From contig NZ_BDUD01000001.1 of the NCBI RefSeq assembly GCF_003113895.1, forward strand, positions 4,030,448 to 4,094,447: DNA of 64,000 nt, in the 5' to 3' direction. The notes beneath the pieces are model-generated. The model did no database searches. It saw nothing but the letters and a program-made list of their open reading frames with translations, and had not been told where the DNA came from. Origin of the DNA: Nostoc commune NIES-4072. Lineage in GTDB: Bacteria > Cyanobacteriota > Cyanobacteriia > Cyanobacteriales > Nostocaceae. Positions 1-8,106 of the stretch are shown here, in pieces. The position numbers and the translations under genes were made by a program. The stretch's first letter is position 1. Every line of letters begins with the position of its first letter.

Positions 1-370
1 CAGCAATGATCGAGAGAGAACCAGTCACTAGGGCAGCAGCCCCAATTCCTTGAAGGGTTCGTCCAGTAATCAAGATACTCAAATTGGGAGCTAGACCGCA
101 AATTAAAGAAGCGATCGTGAAGATGACTAGCCCTGTAAGGAAGACTCGCTTACGTCCATAAATGTCTCCTAATGTTCCGCTTGGCAGCATCATACCAGCA
201 GCAGACAAAGTGTAAGCGTTGAGAATCCACTGTAATCCCGACACGCCAGAGTTTAGACTTATCTGAATTTTGGGAAGCGCCACATTCATCACAGTGTCAT
301 CAATATTGGCCATGAAGAGGGCGAAACACATTGCCGCTAGGGTAACTGTTTTAATACGATCTCGATTCAT
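1..370 (-). CDS. DHA2-type MFS efflux transporter, N-terminal part (cut by window edge)
   Basis: Reading from the ATG at 370 down to the window edge gives about 123 residues of a drug:H+ antiporter of the EmrB/QacA type. Visible features are the TM1 sequence FALFMANIDDTVMNVALP, with the family's conserved acidic residues, and the motif A loop GDIYGRKRVF between TM2 and TM3. Such pumps export small amphipathic molecules through the inner membrane. The start lies 8 bp after the stop of the glycosyltransferase gene, so this looks like the last visible gene of the biosynthetic operon and probably exports its product. The rest of the gene is outside the window, so completeness cannot be judged. 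Confidence 0.85.
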   Translation of the reverse strand, partial: MNRDRIKTVTLAAMCFALFMANIDDTVMNVALPKIQISLNSGVSGLQWILNAYTLSAAGMMLPSGTLGDIYGRKRVFLTGLVIFTIASLICGLAPNLSILITGRTLQGIGAAALVTGSLSIIA

Positions 371-378
371 CGCTGTTA

Positions 379-1611
379 CTACCTCTGCTGGAGTGGTTCT
401 GCCACTGTTGTTTTAGTTGTTTTATAATTATTAGCAAGAATCTTCTGTAAGATATCGGGAATTTCAAACACGGCTCTATTGTTTACCGCAGCGACATTTG
501 CACGGTAGCGGGCGAAATTTTCCGGCTCAAGAAACTGCTCAACTGCTCGGTCAATATCTCGAAAACTGCGGATAACCAGACCTACTTGCTGGTGTTGAAT
601 CCAGTCAGTGTTGTATTGTTCCTGCGGCATTGTTGCAGCACTTCGTTCCACAATTACTGGTAGCTTCATGACTAACGCTTCACTAATACTACCAGGGCCT
701 GGTTTACCAATCATAAAATCACTAAGATGCATATAGTAAGGAATGTCTTTTGTAAAGGTGGTGACAAACCTTTTCTGGAGACTTTGGCTCTCACGTAAAG
801 CTAAAGCTAGTTCTTCATTGCGTCCGCAAATAAAGATGAGTTGTAGTTTTTGGTGAAAAGACTCTAGACGCTTGGCAATTTCTAGCATTGCTTTGGAGCC
901 ATTACCCCCGAATAATACAAGTCCAGTCAGACAGTCTGGATCTAAACCCAAGCGTTGCCTTTCTTGGGCGCGATCGCTGACAATTGGTTCATAAAAGCGA
1001 GGGTTAATCACCATTCCCGAAGTTTTGACGATCAGATCCTCATTTACTCCTAGAGAACGAGCTTGTTCCACTGCTTTTTGGGTGCCACAAACAACATAAC
1101 TTCCCGTTTCTGGTTCTATCCAATAGGCCGACGGAAAATCAGCAAAATCTATCAGAACTGTCACTAAAGGTGTGCCTGGTTTTACTTTCTGTAAACTTTC
1201 CCAGATCATTTTATTAAACAACGGCACTACAGAAACTACTAGGTCTGGCTGTTGTTCGCGCCACTGTTCCTCAAATATCCTCACACCAGCATCGTAATTT
1301 AGTTTGATCAGTAGTTTATTGAAGGGCATTGTCAGATGGTGAATCCATGTCCAACCGCTTTGCATAATCTGGTTGAGAACTTGATCTCCACTAGTTCCGA
1401 ATAACTTGTAGATATCCAGTGTCTTTTGTCCTTCAGCTAACCGCTTTGCTAATATGTCCACATCGGTAATACTAGTTTGACAGGGGAGTTGTTGCTCAAT
1501 TATTGAAGATATCGCATTAGAAGTAGCGATATGCCCTCCACCACTATTTCCGGTGACAACATTGATCAAAAACTTTTTTTTGGGATATGAGGATGATTGC
1601 ATTGTTTCCAT
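379..1611 (-). CDS. MGDG synthase-like glycosyltransferase (GT28 type), copy 1
   Basis: This 410-residue protein has the two halves of the MGDG synthase/processive diacylglycerol glycosyltransferase family. The N-terminal acceptor half has the glycine-rich loop GNSGGGHIATSNAI, matching the family's GGGHxA motif near residue 25. The C-terminal nucleotide-sugar half has LFGGNGSKAM and the donor-site signature GKPGPGSISEA. These enzymes transfer a sugar from a UDP-sugar to a lipid acceptor at the cytoplasmic membrane face. It is a clear paralogue of the gene at 3910-5085. It sits in the cluster beside UDP-galactopyranose mutase, so the natural guess is glycosylation of the lipid-polyketide. Sugar and acceptor cannot be read from sequence. 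Confidence 0.85.
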   Translation of the reverse strand: METMQSSSYPKKKFLINVVTGNSGGGHIATSNAISSIIEQQLPCQTSITDVDILAKRLAEGQKTLDIYKLFGTSGDQVLNQIMQSGWTWIHHLTMPFNKLLIKLNYDAGVRIFEEQWREQQPDLVVSVVPLFNKMIWESLQKVKPGTPLVTVLIDFADFPSAYWIEPETGSYVVCGTQKAVEQARSLGVNEDLIVKTSGMVINPRFYEPIVSDRAQERQRLGLDPDCLTGLVLFGGNGSKAMLEIAKRLESFHQKLQLIFICGRNEELALALRESQSLQKRFVTTFTKDIPYYMHLSDFMIGKPGPGSISEALVMKLPVIVERSAATMPQEQYNTDWIQHQQVGLVIRSFRDIDRAVEQFLEPENFARYRANVAAVNNRAVFEIPDILQKILANNYKTTKTTVAEPLQQR

Positions 1612-1672
1612 AAATACAAAATATCTCTTAAAAACTAAACTTTTTTTGTTATGCTATTGAGCAAATCTCTAT

Positions 1673-2644
1673 TCAACTAAGTTCTCCAGCGACTCCATAA
1701 GGAAGACGAGAATTGGAGTAAATGCTTTTGCGGAAGATGATGCTCATCCCAGAATAAAAATTGAGCCAATAGCCAAAAATTGCGTAAAATACGAAGAATA
1801 TAAATCTGCTCGATGTCAAAACTTTCCTTGAGTTGATCGGTTCGTGAAAGACATCTACCGGGCGGCCGAGGATGCGTTGGTACTCATTGGAAACACGAGC
1901 ATTTAGGGTAGGCCAGAGTGTATCATGATTAGGCCGTAATGAATCTATAAACTCCCACCCTTGACGACGCCCGAATAATTCGATGGATTCACGAGTATAA
2001 ATATGAAGGTGGTACGGGACATGTACCGCGTTACAAATATCGTTTATGTCAGGTCGATTTAAGTTAAGGTTAGACGCGTTTGGTGTGCTGATCAGAATAT
2101 AACCACCAGGAGCAAGCAAGTTGTTTAACTTATCTAACAAGGCATTAGGATCTTTAACATGTTCGATGACATCCTGAAGTAAAATGTAATCGAATGCTCC
2201 TTTTTGAAGCGTTGCCGGATCGCCGAAGCCGTCCTTGGTTCCGTAAGGATCATATCCGTGACAATTGGTAAAGCCTTGTTGCCGGAGGTATTGTACAAAT
2301 AGGCCGTTTGCACCACAGCCATAATCGAGTATTGAGTGAGTCTTGGAAAACCCATACTTGGTAAGTTGTTTGCGTAATTTTCTGTAGAAGACGCGAAAGG
2401 GCCATGTCAATGTTGCCTGAGCAATCGGATATTTTGCGTAGTAATGATCAAGATCCACAATATCTAGACAATGAATTGTCTTGCAATCAGGACATCTCCA
2501 AACCTTAAATGTTTCATGCATAAAGGCTCTGACGTTGCATGGAAATGTAGAAAATGCAGATTCATCATTCGGATCAACGCGATAATTGCAAATCAAACAT
2601 TCAAGGCGTTGCTTGGTTGTACTAACAAGTTGTTGTTGCACCAT
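1673..2644 (-). CDS. SAM-dependent methyltransferase with N-terminal Cys-rich segment
   Basis: Class I methyltransferase of the Methyltransf_23/UbiG-like kind. Motif I is ILDYGCGANG, followed by the acidic YDPYG at the end of strand 2. Motif II/III features DYILLQDVIEH and APGGYILISTPN are also present. Ahead of the fold two CxxC pairs (CLIC and CPDC) suggest a small zinc-binding region, a layout common in methyltransferases of sugar or polyketide clusters. A TTG nine codons upstream (to 2671) is in frame, but the ATG at 2644 has AGAAAG just before it and is preferred. It probably O-methylates the glycan or aglycone of the cluster product. The methylated position is unknown. Confidence 0.8.
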   Translation of the reverse strand: MVQQQLVSTTKQRLECLICNYRVDPNDESAFSTFPCNVRAFMHETFKVWRCPDCKTIHCLDIVDLDHYYAKYPIAQATLTWPFRVFYRKLRKQLTKYGFSKTHSILDYGCGANGLFVQYLRQQGFTNCHGYDPYGTKDGFGDPATLQKGAFDYILLQDVIEHVKDPNALLDKLNNLLAPGGYILISTPNASNLNLNRPDINDICNAVHVPYHLHIYTRESIELFGRRQGWEFIDSLRPNHDTLWPTLNARVSNEYQRILGRPVDVFHEPINSRKVLTSSRFIFFVFYAIFGYWLNFYSGMSIIFRKSIYSNSRLPYGVAGELS

Positions 2645-2747
2645 AATCTTTCTGTGAGAAAATATTAACAATTTTTTAGGGAGAATTTTAGGGAAATTCT
2701 ATGTTTTTTTATCCATCACAAGTGCGATCGCATCTTTTTCGCACTTT

Positions 2748-3875
2748 CTACATAGAATTGGCTATTTCTTTCTCAAACAAACCAAGCGCCCGAAGCACTG
2801 CATGATCCATGTCATAGTACTTATAATCTCCAAGTCGTCCGGCAAAGAGTACTGTACCGTTGAGTTTCTCTACTTCTTTGAGGTATAAGCTCAAGCGATC
2901 GCGGCTCTCTTCATTGAGAATAGGATAATAAGGATCATTTCTCCCTGGTACATAAGCCTGGGGATATTCCATCACCAAGGTAGTTTTAGGAGATGTTTGT
3001 CCTGATAAATACTTCTGTTCAGTGATGCGAGTGATATCGTAATCGTTGGGATAGTTAACTGTACCCACTTCTTGATAATGTTCTTGATCCAAAGTATCGA
3101 ATTGAAAGCGCAGACTACGATAAGGCAATTCACCATACATATAATCAAAAAAGGTGTCAATCGGCCCAGTGCAAAGTAACCGATGAAACTTAACATCTTT
3201 GATAATCTCGCGGTAATCTGCGTTTAGCAGTACCTTAATGTTGGGATGAGCAAGCATCCGCCGGAACATTTCTGTATAGCCTAGTTTAGGCATAGCCTGA
3301 TAAGGGTCTTGAAAATAACGGTCATCCCGACTGATATAAACTGGAACGCGTCCCGTTACCCCCCGATCGAGATCCTCTGGTTTCATTCCCCACTGTTTGA
3401 TTGTGTAATGGAGAAAAACATTTTCATAAATGTAATCAGCTAAAAAGGTGAGATCGCCACTAGCACTCTCTCGCAGTTTTAAAATAGGTACTTTCACTCC
3501 AAAACCGAAGTTTTCTAGAAGCAAATTCTCTAGCTTCTCTGCATATTTCTCAGGAAAAAGTGCATGGAGAGAATTGAGATTAAAAGGGATAGGAACTTTC
3601 TTACCCTCTAAAACTCCCAACACATGATGATAGTAATGCCTCCATTCTGTAAATTGAGAGAGATAATCCCATACTTTCTTAGACTTAGTATGAAAGATGT
3701 GAGGCCCATATTTATGAACGAGAATACCATGCTCGTTGTAGTAATCATAGGCATTACCCCCAATATGATCTCGCTGCTCTACAATTAGTACTCTCTGCCC
3801 AAGCTGAGTTGCTAGGCGTTCAGCCATTACACAGGCTGAATATCCAGCCCCTACAATCAGCCAATCAAATAGCAT
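2748..3875 (-). CDS. glf: UDP-galactopyranose mutase
   Basis: This 375-residue flavoprotein interconverts UDP-galactopyranose and UDP-galactofuranose. The N-terminal FAD Rossmann motif reads LIVGAGYSACVMAE, followed by the family hallmark RDHIGGNAYDYY. The substrate-site region HKYGPHIFHT is present and the C-terminus has the FAGRLGDYKYYDMD signature that closes the FAD site. Length matches bacterial Glf. It lies between two lipid-type glycosyltransferases in the same orientation and close spacing, so the cluster probably has its own UDP-Galf supply. No O-antigen genes are visible nearby, which favours a role in tailoring the lipid-polyketide. Confidence 0.95.
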   Translation of the reverse strand: MLFDWLIVGAGYSACVMAERLATQLGQRVLIVEQRDHIGGNAYDYYNEHGILVHKYGPHIFHTKSKKVWDYLSQFTEWRHYYHHVLGVLEGKKVPIPFNLNSLHALFPEKYAEKLENLLLENFGFGVKVPILKLRESASGDLTFLADYIYENVFLHYTIKQWGMKPEDLDRGVTGRVPVYISRDDRYFQDPYQAMPKLGYTEMFRRMLAHPNIKVLLNADYREIIKDVKFHRLLCTGPIDTFFDYMYGELPYRSLRFQFDTLDQEHYQEVGTVNYPNDYDITRITEQKYLSGQTSPKTTLVMEYPQAYVPGRNDPYYPILNEESRDRLSLYLKEVEKLNGTVLFAGRLGDYKYYDMDHAVLRALGLFEKEIANSM

Positions 3876-3909
3876 ATTATTTCACTCCGGTTATTTTTTT
3901 CGGAATTCA

Positions 3910-5085
3910 TCAAACTGTTGAGGATAACTGCTTATTTGTCTCAACCGTTGGAGAAGGCACAACTGAGAAGGAGTTTTCAAGTATTTGTTCCAAAATATCA
4001 ACAACTTCAAATACTCCTTGATTGTTGATCGCGGCGGCGTTGGCACGGTACTGAGCTAGAGTTTCCGGTTGGATTAGCTTTGCTACAGCTTGGTTAATAT
4101 CGCGGAAATCGCGGACTACAATTCCAATTTCATTTTCTGCAATCCACTCAGCCGAGGGTCGTTCTTGAAACATACTTAAGGCGTTGCAATCTGTAATTAC
4201 TGGTAAGCTCATTGCCACAGCTTCGCTAACACCTACAGAGCCGGATTTACCAATAAAGAAATCCGATAGATGCATGTAGTAAGGAATTTCACTAGTAAAA
4301 GTTTCAATGTACCTTGGTAAGCGACTCTGTTGACGGCGCAAAGTATTTGCTATTTCTTCATTACGTCCGCAGATAAAAATGAGTTGTAGATTCAATGACG
4401 ATTTCTCTAGAGAATCGGCAATTTCTAGCATTGCTTTTGAACCCTGACTACCAAAAGTTATTAAACCTGTTGGTAAATCTGGATTTAGACCTAAGCGTTC
4501 TCTTTCAATTTTGCGATCGCTATTTACGGGTTCAGAAAATCGAGGATGAATTACTACTCCTGAAGTGCTGAAAATTCGCTCTTGCGTATAACCCAAGTTT
4601 TTTGCTTGTTCAACTGCTCGTTGAGTAGGACATATTAAAAATTGTCCTTGTGGATCAATCCAGAAGTTGGGTGGACAATCGGCATGATCGGTCATTACCG
4701 TTGCAAAAGGCACACTAGGCGATACTGCCTGCAAGCTTTGATTAATCAGCCCGTTGATATAAGGCAGTAATGAAACCACCATATCAGGTTGATGCTGCTG
4801 CCAATATCTTTTAAAACGTCCTAGCCAAGCAAAACGAGAAAGGCGTATTTGTAATTTGAATGAGGGAACTAAGAAAGGGTCATTAATAATTTTTGCCCAG
4901 TTCTTTTTGAGTATTAGCTGATTGTAAACGTAGTGTGGAGCAGTCGTACCAATAATTTCTTTGAAAGCATCAACTATATGAATTTCCCAAGGTAATTGCC
5001 GCTTCTCGATCACTTTTTGCAAAGCATTGGCTGTGCTGCGATGACCTGCACCTAAATCATAAATCATCAAATATACTTTTTTCAT
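3910..5085 (-). CDS. MGDG synthase-like glycosyltransferase (GT28 type), copy 2
   Basis: This 391-residue paralogue of the protein at 379-1611 opens with the lipid-acceptor loop YDLGAGHRSTANAL. The donor half has TFGSQGSKAML and IPYYMHLSDFFIGKSG. The donor signature differs from copy 1: KPGPGSISEA has become KSGSVGVSEA, losing both prolines of the usual phosphate-binding loop. That could mean another donor sugar or weaker activity. It lies 34 bp upstream of glf in transcription order. Together with copy 1 it suggests two sequential sugar transfers. Role in lipid-polyketide tailoring is inferred from context. Confidence 0.83.
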   Translation of the reverse strand: MKKVYLMIYDLGAGHRSTANALQKVIEKRQLPWEIHIVDAFKEIIGTTAPHYVYNQLILKKNWAKIINDPFLVPSFKLQIRLSRFAWLGRFKRYWQQHQPDMVVSLLPYINGLINQSLQAVSPSVPFATVMTDHADCPPNFWIDPQGQFLICPTQRAVEQAKNLGYTQERIFSTSGVVIHPRFSEPVNSDRKIERERLGLNPDLPTGLITFGSQGSKAMLEIADSLEKSSLNLQLIFICGRNEEIANTLRRQQSRLPRYIETFTSEIPYYMHLSDFFIGKSGSVGVSEAVAMSLPVITDCNALSMFQERPSAEWIAENEIGIVVRDFRDINQAVAKLIQPETLAQYRANAAAINNQGVFEVVDILEQILENSFSVVPSPTVETNKQLSSTV

Positions 5086-5155
5086 GGTTTTACCATTTGG
5101 TTTGTATTTGGGTTCGGGACAATCTTGTTAAATTTGATATCTAAATTCAACAATG

Positions 5156-6052
5156 TTATCTTTCACTGGTTTTGTCTGATGTTGCTCCTACCATTGATTT
5201 ACTTCCACTAAATTTCAACGCAACGTGCTTTTGATTCTCGATGCGGAGTTGATTGAGCTTACCTACTCCCATCCACTGATAAACTGCGTCGCCAAATAGA
5301 GGAAAAATTTGCCACAGCCCCATCAGCAGTTTTGATATAGTTTCTGTTGTCGGATCTTGATTGACAATCACTTCTGCTTGATTCTGCTTAATAGCGCGGA
5401 TGACCGCTTTTGCGACATCATCTGGTGTAGATGCGCCTGCTAACTTTGGTATCGGTACGCCAGTATCGGCAATCATTCCCTCACCAGAAACATATCCCGG
5501 ACAGATTGCAGAAATCTCCACGCCAGTACTAGCTAGTTCTTGTCTAAGTGCATCAGTCCATATAAGAAAACCAGCTTTGCTAGCAGAGTAAACACTGTTG
5601 TAAGGGTTTCCCTTTTTACCAGCTAGAGAAGCAATATTAACAATGTGACCCCTGTTTTGGGCTAACATCGTTGGTAGTACCAAACGACTTAATTCCATCC
5701 CCGATAGCAAGTTAATTGTTAATATTGACTGTAACTCCGCAGTTGAATAATCTTGAAATTTTTTGTATATCTCTATACCTGCGTTGTTAATCAAAATGTC
5801 AATTGGCCCTGCAAGCTGATTGATTTGCTGAATGAGGTTTGGCAGCTCCTCAAGCTTGCTGAGGTCATATTTAATACCTAACCAGCGACCTCCTAAAGCT
5901 TTGACTTCGGCAGCTACTTGATCTAATGCCTGTTGCGATCGCGAAACACCAACTATAGTTGCTTTTTCTTTTGCCAAAGCACGAGCAATAAAGACTCCTA
6001 TCCCGCGTGAGGCTCCTGTCAAAAGTACTGTCTGACCTGCAATAATTGTCAT
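5156..6052 (-). CDS. Short-chain dehydrogenase/reductase
   Basis: Classical SDR of 298 residues with the NAD(P) motif TGASRGIG near residue 12, the structural NNAG motif, catalytic Ser in the NIASLAGK segment, and the YSASK active site. A C-terminal extension of about 50 residues ends with a low-complexity tail. It probably oxidises a hydroxyl or reduces a carbonyl on the cluster's intermediate. The gene follows the unknown docking-domain gene by 38 bp on the same strand, so it is likely co-transcribed. Such SDRs are common in both fatty-acid and polyketide tailoring and the substrate cannot be predicted. Confidence 0.85.
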   Translation of the reverse strand: MTIIAGQTVLLTGASRGIGVFIARALAKEKATIVGVSRSQQALDQVAAEVKALGGRWLGIKYDLSKLEELPNLIQQINQLAGPIDILINNAGIEIYKKFQDYSTAELQSILTINLLSGMELSRLVLPTMLAQNRGHIVNIASLAGKKGNPYNSVYSASKAGFLIWTDALRQELASTGVEISAICPGYVSGEGMIADTGVPIPKLAGASTPDDVAKAVIRAIKQNQAEVIVNQDPTTETISKLLMGLWQIFPLFGDAVYQWMGVGKLNQLRIENQKHVALKFSGSKSMVGATSDKTSER

Positions 6053-6090
6053 GTTTGCTTAACATCCTCTTTCATTCAGTACAACTTAGT

Positions 6091-7956
6091 TCAGGAAGTA
6101 GCAACGTTCTCTTTGAGAGAAGGGAAATGTTTCCCACCCAGTTCAATTTGCTCCTGTTCAACTCCGGTTTTGATTCTGGCGAGTAAATATTTCCAGTCAG
6201 AAGCAATAATATTTGTGCCATGATCTGGTTCTATCAAACTGGCTAAGGCAATATTGCTGCCATATTTATTCACTAAATTGTATATACCTAAGAAATTAAA
6301 AACTCCTGATTCATAAGTTCCACAAGGAACTGAGGGATTTTGAACTCCAGTACAGTATTCATGGGGTTGCAACCACTCTTTTGAAGGATATCCGTGGAAA
6401 TGAACCATTGGCATCCCATTTTCAATTAACTCTGGTGCGTATAAAGCAGCAGCCAGTGCGATCGCCACCATGACATAGATATCGTAAGATGGTTTGATCT
6501 CGCCTGCTCCAGAATCAAGTCCTTTTGGCAACTGGAGTAATAATCTGTCTTGTAATCCAATCCTAAATATGTCTGTTTCTAAATTCAGGTTTGTTTTATT
6601 TGAGCCTGAACGAGAACTAGCAAGCCAGATATCTGGTATTTGTTTAAATACGTATTTTTCGGCAATCTTGGTTTTGATATACCTTCTACCAATTTGATTC
6701 TGACGCAGTTCATCACGGCTGAATCCTGCGATCGTTGATAAGCTGTCCCACTCCCTCTCGGATATTTCTACAGCACCGATATATTGTGGCGGTTCGGCGT
6801 ATGCAACAAAACCGTAAGAAACTCCGGTTCTGCCATTTATCATCCAGTCTACAATATCTCGATGGGACTTTCTTTTCATCACATCGTTAATTTTAAAACC
6901 AGAAGGTAGTAAATCTGTTGATGCTAATTCTTTACCCAATTTGACTAATTGACCTGCATAGGCAGATGCTTTCGCGTCATATTCACCAATTTCAAATCGA
7001 CTTAAAGGTAATGGTTGAATTGGGACAAAGATTTTAGGAATTAAGGATTTAGAAACGAACTCATCAAGTAACTCTGTAGAAAATACTGAGTCTGAGAGGT
7101 TCATGTTTAAGATAGAGATATTGGTGTTGTCAACCCCAATCACAATTTCCGAAAAGTTCTTGATGAGGGTATTTACACCAATTGGAATTTTTTGCTGATA
7201 AGGTATTTTTGGATCGACTAGCTTTGGATTCAGTTTTGTTAAAACGATCGCTTGAGTATTTGTTGGGTCTTCAAGTGGTTGGACACTCTCTTCAGCCCAA
7301 CTGATAAATTGCATGATTTTAGCAGCAGATATCGGGTTTTTGTTGAAAACAAAACGAGAATATAATCGATAGAGCAATTCTGCTAAAACTATCTTTGCTT
7401 TGCCAAACAAAGAAGGATGTTTTTCAACATCTACGACAGCATTAACACCTGATTTAATCACCCTTGTGGTAATATTCCTTTTCCAATTAATTAAAGGAAT
7501 AGTAATTTCGTAGTTAAACTCTTTAGTTGCTTCTTCCCAAGATAATATCTGAACTCCGTTTTCTTGTAATTTATGTTCTAACTCTTTCCTAAACTGTAAA
7601 ACTGTTTCTTCTTTATAACCATTAGGCAAAGGTCTAAAGGTAACTTTTAGCTTATTTGCCATCACTTTTGGATCGATGACAGGAGGGATAAAGCCTGTAA
7701 TTTTACGACAATAACCACCAATCAAACGACCAATTGTTTGCAAACTCAGGTCTTGAGCTTTAGTTGTAGAACTATCAGTAACGACATCGTTACTATTTTG
7801 CAGAAAGGCGAGAATTTCTGTTTTGCGTTGAGCTAGTTCTGTACGGATTTCTGCTGTTAGTAATCCTTTCGGAGAATTAATCTTGAGTTTATCATTATCA
7901 GCCCACAACTGAACGCCTTGATGATTAAGATTTTCCAAAAGTTCTGATACGTTCAT
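6091..7956 (-). CDS. Unrecognised protein with N-terminal TubC-type docking domain
   Basis: Residues 1-55 (opening MNVSELLENLNHQGVQLW) match the TubC_N docking domain that normally starts NRPS or PKS subunits and grips the acidic C-terminal tail of the preceding subunit. The remaining 560 residues belong to no family I recognise: there is no condensation, adenylation, thioesterase or ketosynthase motif. The last 150 residues look most conserved and include a hydrophobic helix near 493-508, an HFHGYP motif at 519-524, HEYC at 532-535 and Cys545. The gene directly follows PKS module 2, whose C-terminus is acidic. Since neither PKS has a thioesterase, this protein may take the chain from the last ACP and release, transfer or modify it. 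That is inference. Confidence 0.75.
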   Translation of the reverse strand: MNVSELLENLNHQGVQLWADNDKLKINSPKGLLTAEIRTELAQRKTEILAFLQNSNDVVTDSSTTKAQDLSLQTIGRLIGGYCRKITGFIPPVIDPKVMANKLKVTFRPLPNGYKEETVLQFRKELEHKLQENGVQILSWEEATKEFNYEITIPLINWKRNITTRVIKSGVNAVVDVEKHPSLFGKAKIVLAELLYRLYSRFVFNKNPISAAKIMQFISWAEESVQPLEDPTNTQAIVLTKLNPKLVDPKIPYQQKIPIGVNTLIKNFSEIVIGVDNTNISILNMNLSDSVFSTELLDEFVSKSLIPKIFVPIQPLPLSRFEIGEYDAKASAYAGQLVKLGKELASTDLLPSGFKINDVMKRKSHRDIVDWMINGRTGVSYGFVAYAEPPQYIGAVEISEREWDSLSTIAGFSRDELRQNQIGRRYIKTKIAEKYVFKQIPDIWLASSRSGSNKTNLNLETDIFRIGLQDRLLLQLPKGLDSGAGEIKPSYDIYVMVAIALAAALYAPELIENGMPMVHFHGYPSKEWLQPHEYCTGVQNPSVPCGTYESGVFNFLGIYNLVNKYGSNIALASLIEPDHGTNIIASDWKYLLARIKTGVEQEQIELGGKHFPSLKENVATS

Positions 7957-8106
7957 AGATTCACCATTTTTGTTGTTATTTAAACAGAATTCAGGGGTCA
8001 GGAATCAGAATTCAGAATGAATTATGTGTCAATAGGGTTGGCTAAAAGTAAGTTTTTTGAACGTAGACGCAAAGACGCAAAGGACGCGAAGCAAGAAATG
8101 CTTAAC

